A DNA stretch of 13,937 nt from Nitrososphaerota archaeon (GTDB taxonomy: Archaea; Thermoproteota; Nitrososphaeria; Nitrososphaerales; Gagatemarchaeaceae), in the NCBI GenBank assembly GCA_005877185.1, contig VBPQ01000056.1, forward strand, positions 1-13,937, in the 5' to 3' direction. Each line of letters begins with the position of its first letter. Position 1 is the stretch's first letter. Below the pieces are notes generated by a model, which saw only the letters and a list, made by a program, of their open reading frames with translations, was not told the DNA's origin and ran no database searches. Of the stretch, positions 1 to 6,934 are shown piece after piece. The translations under genes and the position numbers were made by a program.

Positions 1-132
1 TGAAAGAACTTCACGAACCCTCTTGGATGTCACATTCTCGCTCGCTATCATCGGTAGGCTGTCGGCGAACCAACGCTCGTGCTCCCTGACAAGACGGAGA
101 ATCTTGCTGTACGCTTCACTGCCCCTCGGCAT
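1..132 (-). CDS. glyA: Serine hydroxymethyltransferase, N-terminal fragment (cut by window start)
   Basis: This is the first 44 codons of a minus-strand gene that runs off the left edge of the window. Reading starts at an ATG at 132-130 and stays open to base 1. The peptide has the N-terminal signature of GlyA: a helix with REHERWF, then LPMIASENVTS and VREVLS, matching the family's LIASEN motif. GlyA is a PLP enzyme that interconverts serine and glycine, transferring the hydroxymethyl carbon to a tetrahydropterin carrier in the cytoplasm. The gcvT and gcvH genes in the same window support a glycine/serine one-carbon role. It diverges from sec61-beta. Its upstream region carries a 23-base element also found before gcvH. 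The PLP lysine and most of the protein lie outside, so only the family assignment is secure. Confidence 0.9.
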   Translation of the reverse strand, partial: MPRGSEAYSKILRLVREHERWFADSLPMIASENVTSKRVREVLS

Positions 133-156
133 ACCGAGCCAAAGTGGCGGATTCTG

Positions 157-179
157 GGTTCTGTTAAGTTGTCGGTTGA
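157..179 (-). promoter_or_regulatory. Candidate glycine-regulon element upstream of glyA
   Basis: Read on the minus strand, this stretch is TCAACCGA, then CAAC, then TTAACAGAACC. It ends 24 bases before the glyA ATG. The same 23 positions occur before gcvH at 12406-12428 with only two differences. The TTAA core sits where an archaeal TATA box would be for a short-leader transcript. The flanking conserved bases go beyond a generic TATA box and suggest a site for a specific regulator. The similarity and position are seen directly; the regulatory role is inferred. Confidence 0.6.
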
Positions 180-234
180 GGCACCGTTCCGGGCCCCGGT
201 CAGCCTACAACCTACCTCGCAAAGAAGACGCTAC

Positions 235-245
235 GCTTAAGAACC
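235..245 (+). promoter_or_regulatory. TATA-like promoter of sec61-beta
   Basis: GCTTAAGAACC is an AT-rich box in a GC-rich region, centred about 30 bases before the sec61-beta ATG at 269. That spacing predicts a start of transcription within a few bases of the ATG, so a leaderless or nearly leaderless mRNA. Its CTTAAG core resembles other boxes in the window. Assigned by position and composition only. Confidence 0.45.
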
Positions 246-268
246 TTCATCGAATATGATGGATTGCG

Positions 269-433
269 ATGAGCGGCAAGAAGAAGGGCAATCCTCTTCC
301 CGCGTCGAGCGCGGGACTACTGACGTTCTTCAATGAGGCGACAGAAGGAATCAAGATAAAGCCTGAGCTAGTCATGGCCTTCTCCATAACTCTGGTAATA
401 ACCTCGCTTATCATGAATCAGCTATTCCGCTGA
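269..433 (+). CDS. Preprotein translocase subunit Sec61-beta (SecG-type), 54 aa
   Basis: A short gene encoding the small, non-essential-type beta subunit of the archaeal Sec translocon, a tail-anchored membrane protein that sits beside SecY/SecE. The protein starts MSGKKKGNPLPASSAGL, a basic stretch followed by the family's P-L-P-x-S-x-A-G-L motif. It continues with an amphipathic part ending in GIKIKPE and closes with one hydrophobic helix at about residues 34-50 (VMAFSITLVITSLIMNQ) and a short tail. The length is typical for archaeal Sec61-beta. The ATG at 269 follows a TATA-like box by about 30 bases. The DUF2070 gene begins eight bases after the stop codon, so the two are probably one operon. 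The whole protein fits the family well. Confidence 0.92.
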   Translation: MSGKKKGNPLPASSAGLLTFFNEATEGIKIKPELVMAFSITLVITSLIMNQLFR

Positions 434-441
434 TTGACCCA

Positions 442-2205
442 GTGTCTTTATTGTCCTCTTCTTCAACAGAGGAGCTTGCACGAAGGTACGGGAGGCTTTT
501 CTCCCTCCCCTCGTCCGCGAGTCTCGTCGCATACCTGGGGGTCTCGGCACTCCTGCTCGCCCTATTGTTTGATAGGCTACATTTCGACCTGATTTCGACG
601 CTGCTGGGGCTCGCGACAACGTTTGCCTCGGCAGTCGTACTCCAATACCTAATCAAGGCCGTAGAACCAAGCTCGATTGCGACGCCAAGAAGGGTAAGCG
701 CGATGGTCCTCTCTGGGACTCTCATCTGGATATTCGCCGTCGCTGCCGAGCTGGTCTACGTCTCTCTCTTCAAATCAATTCAGAACACGGTGACGATAGC
801 ATTTGGCGCCTTTCTGGTCTGCGCCTTCGAGTTCGTGGTGATTAATGGGGCCTTTGTGGAGAAGACGAGGCTCGCCGGACCTCTATCAATCATACATCCA
901 ACACTCGTCTTCCTGTGGTCGGGATCCCTCAGGGTTTCTATAGCAGGGGTCGGAGCTGGGGTTATCGTACTCGCATTCGCGTTCGCCTTCATTTACAGGC
1001 TGAAAGCCATACGAACCCTCACCAACGACTCTGCGATTCACACGCTCCAGGCGTTCCTGAAGACTTGGGCTGCACACAACCCTGAAGAACTGGAGAGAGC
1101 CCTTTCGCGCTACTCGGTCGAAGAATCTGTCGGAACTAGAGTGATAAAGTTCGAAATGCCGAAGAAGCAACCCACCCTGGTCCTCTCAGGGATACACCCC
1201 GGTCCTTTCTTTCCCGTCGGCAGCTATAATCTACCAGAGCTGTTTTTTGAAAAGTTCGACGCCGAACAGATGACCGCTCTGACGATGCATCGGCCCGGAG
1301 GTCATGAAAAGAATCTCCCGACCCGGGACGAGTGCGTTCGATACGCCAACGAAACAGCAACCCTTGCCGCCGGGATTCAGACGAAGAATCGGCCCTCGGA
1401 CATGCGGGGGCCGGTTCTGGCCAGGATAGACGATTTTAGCGCCGCCTGCATCGCTCTCGGCAACCAGGCGCTCGTGATGGTCTCCTCCTCCCCCCTGAGC
1501 TCTGACGACATAACATACTCTGTAGAGGGAAAGCTAGCCTCGTTGGCGAAAGAATTCGGTTTCGACGTCTCCATTGTGGACGCCCACAATTCAATTGGTA
1601 GCAAAAGAGTAAAATTCGAAATTACGAGTGACCGTCCCTGGCGTGACCTCATCGAGAGGTTGAGACGGGAAGAAGAGCATGAATTTCGCGTCGGCTTTGC
1701 CCATTCGTCCGAGGCGGAGTTCAACCACGGGCCAGACATAAGCGACGCCGGAGTGGGAGTTTTGACTTTCGAGGTTGAGAAGACCAAATGGGCGCTCGTT
1801 CTCGTGGACTCGAACAACGCGAATCCTGGGTCGAAGGAAGAGTTGAGGCGGAGGCTAGACGGCGCTGGGTTCAAGCTGATTGAGCTCTGCACCTCCGACT
1901 CTCACAACCTCGCAGCCCGAGGAGTCGCGATGGAGCGCGGCTATTTCGCACTGGGTGAGGCAACCCCGATATCCGACGTCGCATCCTACGTTGTCAAGCT
2001 CGCCCAGATCGCGGAGAGCCGCCTCTCGTATCGTAGCTATGGAATGGGCGAGTTTGTCAGCAAGGTCCACGTTTTCGGCACCAAAGCAATCGAGGATTTC
2101 GCCTCGCTCGCTCGGCGTAGCTCGACCTTTGCGAAGAGGTTCGTCATGATAGCGATACCGCTGACACTCGTCCTACTAATCCTGACGTTCATCATATCGG
2201 ACTGA
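442..2205 (+). CDS. DUF2070 family integral membrane protein, 587 aa
   Basis: A large membrane protein of unknown function from an archaeal family (DUF2070). About six hydrophobic helices lie in residues 26-190 (roughly 26-44, 48-71, 86-106, 116-136, 147-161, 166-187). A soluble domain of about 370 residues follows, then a final helix at 567-585. The soluble domain has motifs rich in possible metal ligands: IHPGPF at 251-256, HRPGGHE at 283-289, DAHN at 380-383 and SDSHN at 485-489. These suggest a hydrolase-like active site, which is inference. The start is a GTG at 442 without a Shine-Dalgarno sequence, eight bases after the sec61-beta stop, suggesting co-transcription. Its six N-terminal helices would put the soluble domain on the same side as the N-terminus. 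The family call is fairly sure; no function is known to me. Confidence 0.85.
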   Translation: MSLLSSSSTEELARRYGRLFSLPSSASLVAYLGVSALLLALLFDRLHFDLISTLLGLATTFASAVVLQYLIKAVEPSSIATPRRVSAMVLSGTLIWIFAVAAELVYVSLFKSIQNTVTIAFGAFLVCAFEFVVINGAFVEKTRLAGPLSIIHPTLVFLWSGSLRVSIAGVGAGVIVLAFAFAFIYRLKAIRTLTNDSAIHTLQAFLKTWAAHNPEELERALSRYSVEESVGTRVIKFEMPKKQPTLVLSGIHPGPFFPVGSYNLPELFFEKFDAEQMTALTMHRPGGHEKNLPTRDECVRYANETATLAAGIQTKNRPSDMRGPVLARIDDFSAACIALGNQALVMVSSSPLSSDDITYSVEGKLASLAKEFGFDVSIVDAHNSIGSKRVKFEITSDRPWRDLIERLRREEEHEFRVGFAHSSEAEFNHGPDISDAGVGVLTFEVEKTKWALVLVDSNNANPGSKEELRRRLDGAGFKLIELCTSDSHNLAARGVAMERGYFALGEATPISDVASYVVKLAQIAESRLSYRSYGMGEFVSKVHVFGTKAIEDFASLARRSSTFAKRFVMIAIPLTLVLLILTFIISD

Positions 2206-2236
2206 CGGTGCAACCTCTCTTGTGCGACCCTGATAG

Positions 2237-2250
2237 GTAAAAGATTTTAG
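2237..2250 (+). promoter_or_regulatory. TATA-like promoter of tmk
   Basis: GTAAAAGATTTTAG is the most AT-rich run in the 66-base gap between DUF2070 and tmk. Its centre lies about 28 bases before the GTG at 2272, the spacing expected if the transcript starts at the start codon. This supports the GTG as the true start. Confidence 0.45.
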
Positions 2251-2271
2251 ATTTCCTCGGGCCGAACGCAG

Positions 2272-2895
2272 GTGGTCGAGACTTCGGGAATTGGGTTCAT
2301 AATAGGAATAGAAGGCATAGACGCGGCCGGGAAGCGCACGCAGAGCTCTCTCCTACGCTCGTGGCTGATTAGAAGGGGAATACGAACTGAAATTCTTTCA
2401 TTTCCGGATTACAACACACATCTGGGTATGGAGCTCAAGAAATTCCTAGCCGGTGAAAGGGATTATTCTCCCCAACTAAGCCACATACTCTTTGCAGCGA
2501 ATCGCTGGGAGAAACGCGAAACAATAGAAAATTACCTTTCCAACGGAAAAGTGGTGATTGTGGACAGGTATACCGAGTCGAACCTGGTATACGGAGTTGC
2601 CAACGGACTCCCTCTCGATTGGCTGATCAATCTGGAGGAAGGATTGCCGAAAGCAAGTCTGGTACTCGTTCTGGATGCCCCGACGGGGAAGCTCTTCGAC
2701 CGCCGAGGCCACCTCAAGGACAGGTACGAAGGAGACCTCACGCTTCAGGAGAGGGCCAGGAAGACCTACCTCGAACTAGCGGCGCGCTTCGGGTGGGTCG
2801 TCCTTAACGCGGACGAAGGGTCACAGTCCGTCCATCTGTCGATTGTGAAGGCGGTGACCCAGTATCTCTCGGTCAAGAGCGGTCAAACGATTTAA
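2272..2895 (+). CDS. tmk: Thymidylate kinase (dTMP kinase), 207 aa
   Basis: Phosphorylates dTMP to dTDP with ATP in the cytoplasm, on the path to dTTP. The P-loop region reads IEGIDAAGKRTQ at residues 13-24. A DRY motif lies at 98-100 (VIVDRYTES), followed by a Walker-B-like strand (LVLVLDAP, 130-137) and a LID region rich in Arg (FDRRGHLKDRYEG, 142-154). The length fits the family (about 200-215). The residue after the P-loop lysine is Arg where most family members have Ser or Thr; the mycobacterial enzyme is a known case with KRT. The GTG start agrees with the box at 2237-2250. The next gene is an HD-domain phosphohydrolase, so the neighbourhood concerns dNTP supply. Confidence in the family is high. 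Confidence 0.9.
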   Translation: MVETSGIGFIIGIEGIDAAGKRTQSSLLRSWLIRRGIRTEILSFPDYNTHLGMELKKFLAGERDYSPQLSHILFAANRWEKRETIENYLSNGKVVIVDRYTESNLVYGVANGLPLDWLINLEEGLPKASLVLVLDAPTGKLFDRRGHLKDRYEGDLTLQERARKTYLELAARFGWVVLNADEGSQSVHLSIVKAVTQYLSVKSGQTI

Positions 2896-2897
2896 AC
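2889..2897 (+). promoter_or_regulatory. TATA-like promoter of the HD-domain gene, overlapping the tmk stop
   Basis: GATTTAAAC forms a clear TATA-like box whose TTTAAA contains the tmk stop codon TAA (2893-2895). It is centred about 34 bases before the ATG at 2927, so the HD gene probably has its own promoter with a very short leader rather than depending on tmk transcription. Confidence 0.45.
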
Positions 2898-2926
2898 ACG
2901 AAATAGCAAGCAACGCACCCCTATTG

Positions 2927-4219
2927 ATGCTGAAGCCCATAGCCGAGATCAGGGACCCAGTTCACGGGTACGTGAAGATAACCGAGGTCGAGCGTGACCT
3001 GATCGATTCACCTTTCATACAGAGGCTAAGGCGGATTCATCAACTCGCCGGAGCCTACCTGGTGTACCCGGGCGCCGTTCACTCTCGTTTCGAACACGTG
3101 GTCGGAACGATGAATGTGGCGGGGATGATCGCCGAGTCTCTCTCAAAGAGAATCGGTGTAGACAACGACGAGATTCAGGAGGTCAGACTCGCCGCTCTCC
3201 TGCACGACGCGGGGCACGGTCCGTTCTCACACATGTACGAAGAAGTCTTGACCGAAAAGACGGACCTTACGCACGAAGACATATCACAACGGGTGATCCT
3301 CGAAACCTCAATCAAGGACATACTCGAGAAGCACGGTTTCTCACCCAAGAAAATGTCAGAGTTCTGCGTCGGGAAGCAGACAACCAAACCTCCTTACATG
3401 AACGAGATCATAGCGGGCGGCCACAGTGCGGACATAATGGATTACCTTCTGCGCGACTCTTATTTCACCGGGGTCGAGTACGGGAGAGTTGACATCTACC
3501 GCGTCATCGACTCGCTTTACGCGGTAGACAACCACCTAGCCCTGGACAACGCGGCACTCTACGCTTTCGAGGCTCTACTCATCGCGAGATACGAGATGTT
3601 CAAGGCCGTCTACTTTCACAGGACGGTAAGGGCCGCGGAGTTGATGCTCGTCCACTCCATGACGCTCGCGGACGAGTTTCTCCACCTGACAGACCTCTCC
3701 GAGATGAGCGATTACCTGGAGTTGACCGACGAGATAGTGCTCCAGAGGCTGGCCAGCCTAGACGGTGACACGACGAACCTGCGAGAGGCGAGGCGGTTGG
3801 CGAACGACTTCAGAAACAGGAGGTTAATCAAATGCGTCTTCGAACGCGTGATCCAAAGAAGGGATAGGACGGTGGAACAGCTCTTCGGCAAGAGCAGGGT
3901 GAGGAACCAGGTCGTCCTCGATCTGGCAGAGAAAGCCAGCGTCGACCCGATACACATCTACCTGGACGTCCCGACGACACCTTCCGTTCCGTACACCTCT
4001 TCGAGGGAGGCCCTGCGTTCGATTACACTGGTGTACGACGACGCCAAGAAGATGCATACCAAGACCGTACCGATAGAGGACCTCCCACTCGTCGGGTCGA
4101 TAGCGGGCTTCGTCGACATCCTGCGCGTCTACACGGGCGCCGAAGACAGAGAAAGAGTGGCAAAGGCAACGAACGCGCTCTTCGACAGCGAAGGTTTCAT
4201 GACACGGATCTCGGTCTAG
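2927..4219 (+). CDS. HD-domain phosphohydrolase, SAMHD1/dGTPase-like, 430 aa
   Basis: A metal-dependent phosphohydrolase of the HD superfamily, in the group that includes SAMHD1 and dGTP triphosphohydrolases. Counting from the ATG, the metal ligands are H57 (in SRFEHVVGTM), H93-D94 (in LLHDAGHGPFSH) and D172 (in SADIMDYLLRD). The opening IRDPVHGYVKIT and the stretch FIQRLRRIHQLAG are also typical. The family hydrolyses dNTPs to nucleosides plus triphosphate, but some members act on other nucleotides, so the substrate is unknown. The neighbour tmk favours a dNTP role. A TTG three bases upstream (2924) is an alternative start; I prefer the ATG. The C-terminal part after about residue 320 is not assigned. 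Confidence 0.85.
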   Translation: MLKPIAEIRDPVHGYVKITEVERDLIDSPFIQRLRRIHQLAGAYLVYPGAVHSRFEHVVGTMNVAGMIAESLSKRIGVDNDEIQEVRLAALLHDAGHGPFSHMYEEVLTEKTDLTHEDISQRVILETSIKDILEKHGFSPKKMSEFCVGKQTTKPPYMNEIIAGGHSADIMDYLLRDSYFTGVEYGRVDIYRVIDSLYAVDNHLALDNAALYAFEALLIARYEMFKAVYFHRTVRAAELMLVHSMTLADEFLHLTDLSEMSDYLELTDEIVLQRLASLDGDTTNLREARRLANDFRNRRLIKCVFERVIQRRDRTVEQLFGKSRVRNQVVLDLAEKASVDPIHIYLDVPTTPSVPYTSSREALRSITLVYDDAKKMHTKTVPIEDLPLVGSIAGFVDILRVYTGAEDRERVAKATNALFDSEGFMTRISV

Positions 4220-4255
4220 GCAAGATTGGTCCTGATAATTCTCCGGAGCATGGGC

Positions 4256-4264
4256 GCTTAAAGG
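4256..4264 (+). promoter_or_regulatory. TATA-like promoter of the XPD-like helicase
   Basis: GCTTAAAGG lies in the 78-base gap after the HD gene, centred about 38 bases before the ATG at 4298. This would give a leader of about ten bases. The call rests on position and composition. Confidence 0.35.
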
Positions 4265-4297
4265 CGTAGTCCGAATTCTCAGACGACTTGCAGGGGC

Positions 4298-6274
4298 ATG
4301 AGCGGAAGCCGTGAAGGGGAACGAGACGATGATGATGGCTCCAATCCTCCGAGCAGATGGCGGGAGGAAGGTAACTCAGGGTTAGCAGCCCGGAGGGCTA
4401 TCGGAACCCGACTCGAGGATTTCTTCGCCTACGATTCTTTCCGCCCGGGTCAGAGGGAACTCGCACAGAGAGTCTATCAGACTTGCAAGGATCGTCGGTA
4501 TCTGGTGGCGGAGGCGATGAGCGGTCTGGGAAAGACTGCGGCCGTCCTCTGCGGTACGCTCCTCGCCGCGAGGGAGGAGAACCTGCGCGTGCTCTACGCA
4601 TGTCGTACGAAGAGAGAGGTGACACGTGTAGTCGAGGAACTCTCTCTGTTACAGACTCGAAGAACGCTCAGGGCAGGATACCTCTTCTCGAAGCACGACT
4701 ACTGCCTCCTGATGAGGCGCTCGAGCCGTCCCGTCCCTCCCGAGTCCTTCAAGTGGTACTGCAACTTCAACGTCAGTAACAACCTCTGTTCCTACTTTCT
4801 GAACCTGAGTCTCCTCGGTGAAGAGCTGACAGACGCCGTGAAAGAAACCTCCTCTCACGTCCCGATTCACAGCAAGCTCCTAGAACGTGGAGAGAAGCTC
4901 CACGTATGCCCATACGAACTGGGAAGACTAGCCACCCTCCAGGCCGACATCACTGTCATCCCTTACCAGTACCTCTTTGAAGAGGGAGCCAGGTCTGTCT
5001 TGACTAGGGAGAGTTCCACAAACGCATCCAGGACGATACTCGTGATCGACGAGGCTCATAACCTCAGAGACTTTCTTCGCAACTCAATGACGTTCACCAT
5101 GACTCCCGAACTCCTGGGCCACGCAATCGCGGAGACGAGAACCTTCGGGTTGGAGAGATTGACCGGTTCACTCCAGAGATTAGAAGGGCTGGTAGGAAAA
5201 ACTCTCAGCGGAACCAAATCGTGGTACCTCCAGAAGAGTTCCTTCATCGACGAAATCCGCGAAGGTCATGACGAGGCCTGGCTGGCCAACCTCATCTTCG
5301 AGCTGACCGCCTGCGCCGGCGCGGCTTGGTATTCTGTCGCGGCGGGGAAGCAACTACCCCTCCACGTGCTGAAGGTCGGCACCTTCTTGGGAGACCTGCT
5401 CGCCTCCAGAGACTCGGAGACCGTCATACTGGCGAAATCAGAAGACTCCATTCTTCTCGTCGACGTCGACCCGACGAAACGATTCACCTCGGCCACGAAG
5501 GATTTCCATTCGGTCGTACTCCTCTCTGCCACAATCAGCCCCTGTAACCTCTTCATCAAGTCAATCGGCATCGAGGAGTCTCGCGCCACAGTCTACAGGG
5601 TGGAAGAAAACCTGCCGATCTCCGTCAGGACCGTACTGGACACGGGGGTGACCACACGATACAGATTGCGGAATCAGGAGATGTATCAGAAGATCGCCAG
5701 AAAGATAGTCGCAATCGCAAACTCTGTCAGAGGAAGCATCGGCGTCTTCGTACCTTCATACGCCCTACTCGAATCTCTCGTCCCTGAGCTCACGGCCAGG
5801 GCACCCGAGATAGAGACGATGGTCGAGAGGAGGGGCCTCTCAAATCAGGACGCGTCCCAGCTCATAGACGATTTCAAGTCCAAGAGGAGGTCGGTCCTGG
5901 TGGGAGTGCAGGGAGGAAGGTTCTCGGAAGGGGAGGACTTCAAGGGGGACCTCATGGACGCGTCCGTGATAGTCGGTCTCTCCCTCCCGCCCCCCTCCCC
6001 AGCGCTTTACGCCGAGTACAGTTATCTGAAGAGGAGCGGCCCCAACGATTCATACGTTACGATTTCGCTTCTCCCCGCACTGAGGAAGGCATTTCAGGCG
6101 GCTGGAAGGCACCTGCGGAACCCAGGGAAGAGGGGCATGGTATTCTTGCTAGATTCCAGGTTCGCGAGCCCGGCAGTGCTGGAGTTGACGCCCTCCTGGC
6201 TGACGCAGGACATGGTAACCGGCGATTATGGCGACGAAGAGATCGAGAGGATGACGCGAGAGTTCTTCAGCTAG
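4298..6274 (+). CDS. XPD/Rad3/DinG-like Fe-S DNA helicase, 658 aa
   Basis: A superfamily 2 ATP-dependent DNA helicase, predicted to unwind 5' to 3' in DNA repair as archaeal XPD does. Visible motifs in order: FRPGQRE (48-54); Walker A SGLGKT (75-80); four cysteines C136, C155, C164 and C204, the pattern of the XPD 4Fe-4S domain; DEAH box (251-254); motif III LLSATIS (408-414); GGRFSEGEDFKG (539-550, motif V region); and motif VI QAAGRHLR (600-607). All catalytic motifs are intact. The first 30 or so residues are charged and low in complexity, rich in Asp, Arg and Gly, ahead of the conserved core. The stop codon abuts the stop of the convergent RuvC-like gene with no spacer. XPD is more likely than bacterial-type DinG given the archaeal context. 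Confidence 0.88.
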   Translation: MSGSREGERDDDDGSNPPSRWREEGNSGLAARRAIGTRLEDFFAYDSFRPGQRELAQRVYQTCKDRRYLVAEAMSGLGKTAAVLCGTLLAAREENLRVLYACRTKREVTRVVEELSLLQTRRTLRAGYLFSKHDYCLLMRRSSRPVPPESFKWYCNFNVSNNLCSYFLNLSLLGEELTDAVKETSSHVPIHSKLLERGEKLHVCPYELGRLATLQADITVIPYQYLFEEGARSVLTRESSTNASRTILVIDEAHNLRDFLRNSMTFTMTPELLGHAIAETRTFGLERLTGSLQRLEGLVGKTLSGTKSWYLQKSSFIDEIREGHDEAWLANLIFELTACAGAAWYSVAAGKQLPLHVLKVGTFLGDLLASRDSETVILAKSEDSILLVDVDPTKRFTSATKDFHSVVLLSATISPCNLFIKSIGIEESRATVYRVEENLPISVRTVLDTGVTTRYRLRNQEMYQKIARKIVAIANSVRGSIGVFVPSYALLESLVPELTARAPEIETMVERRGLSNQDASQLIDDFKSKRRSVLVGVQGGRFSEGEDFKGDLMDASVIVGLSLPPPSPALYAEYSYLKRSGPNDSYVTISLLPALRKAFQAAGRHLRNPGKRGMVFLLDSRFASPAVLELTPSWLTQDMVTGDYGDEEIERMTREFFS

Positions 6275-6883
6275 TCACGTGACCCTGAACGGGGCGCCCT
6301 TCCGGAAGGCTATCCTCGCCGCCGCACTCTGGTCTTTGGGGAGGCTCCTGAATCTGACGTTCCTGGCGGAGGTTCCCTCTTCGTTCACGATTTCTATGGT
6401 CACGCCTGTCAGGGTTCGCCCAATGTCCGAGGCGAGCCTGCTCGCCAGTTCACGCGACCCGTTCCCTATCTTCACAACGCAACGACTGTTTGGTACCCTC
6501 CGGACGAGACCAAAGATCGTCTTGTACAGGCTCGCTCTTGAGTTGAACGTGTGGAAACCAAGTCCTGCGCCTGCGTAGAAGACGGCCAAACCGATTCTTG
6601 ACCCTGGGTCGATACCAATCACCAGCTCATGACCTGCACCATCCATTCTTGCGAGAACCTGGGCTTTCATGACCAACGGGTTCTCGTCCAAGTCTTCTAC
6701 CGCAATCGCGTCGTCGTCAGCGAACCTTCCCGCCTCCTGTCTCGTCGTCAGAATTACGTCACAGTCTTCAATATCCGCTTCGCCAGGGACGACACTGCGG
6801 AAATTCATGCGGGCCCTCCGAAGTCTAGACGTGATCAGGTAGTACGCCCGGCTACTGTCAGTCGCAACGCAGAGCTGTCCCAT
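6275..6883 (-). CDS. RuvC/YqgF-fold nuclease-like protein, unassigned, 202 aa
   Basis: I do not recognise a named gene. The C-terminal half has the hallmarks of a RuvC-like RNase H fold. ELVIGIDPGSRIGLAVF (86-102) holds the first acidic residue, D92. IEIVNEEGTSARN (163-175) resembles the YqgF acidic motif DExxST. LPKDQSAAARIA (181-192) gives D184 at the usual third position. The acidic triad needed for two-metal catalysis therefore appears present. The first 85 residues form a separate, unidentified alpha/beta-like region (VATDSSRAYYLITSRL, CDVILTTRQEAGRF). Plausible roles are a structure-specific DNA nuclease or an RNA-processing nuclease. It diverges from the RecA-like gene across 51 bases and converges directly on the XPD gene. 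Confidence 0.7.
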   Translation of the reverse strand: MGQLCVATDSSRAYYLITSRLRRARMNFRSVVPGEADIEDCDVILTTRQEAGRFADDDAIAVEDLDENPLVMKAQVLARMDGAGHELVIGIDPGSRIGLAVFYAGAGLGFHTFNSRASLYKTIFGLVRRVPNSRCVVKIGNGSRELASRLASDIGRTLTGVTIEIVNEEGTSARNVRFRSLPKDQSAAARIAFRKGAPFRVT

Positions 6884-6934
6884 TCCACAGTCCTTATCTT
6901 CTTTTTCTGCTGGCCCGACTGACGACAGCTACTA
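6884..6934. promoter_or_regulatory. Divergent promoter region of the RuvC-like and RecA-like genes
   Basis: This 51-base gap must hold both promoters, because the two genes start back to back. Its AT-rich part is CCTTATCTTCTTTTTCTG (6891-6908), centred about 35 bases before the plus-strand ATG, a suitable TATA position for the RecA-like gene. For the minus-strand gene the same run is only about 14-20 bases from the ATG, too close for a leaderless start, so its promoter or start codon is less clear. Confidence 0.3.

Noticed and set aside
189..199. GC-rich inverted repeat CCGGG-C-CCCGG between glyA and sec61-beta
   Set aside because: Five-base arms with a one-base spacer in a GC-rich genome are expected by chance, and no T-run follows that would make it a terminator.
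23..259. Plus-strand open frame of 78 codons at the left edge
   Set aside because: It lies opposite the glyA start and across its promoter, shows no protein-like motifs, and the minus strand gives a clear GlyA N-terminus.
1377..1892. Minus-strand open frame of 171 codons inside the DUF2070 gene
   Set aside because: Ser-rich composition with no domain; it is the shadow of a well-supported plus-strand gene.
6894..6908. Pyrimidine run with TTTTT as a possible terminator
   Set aside because: It sits between two divergent start codons, not after a gene, so a promoter role is more likely.
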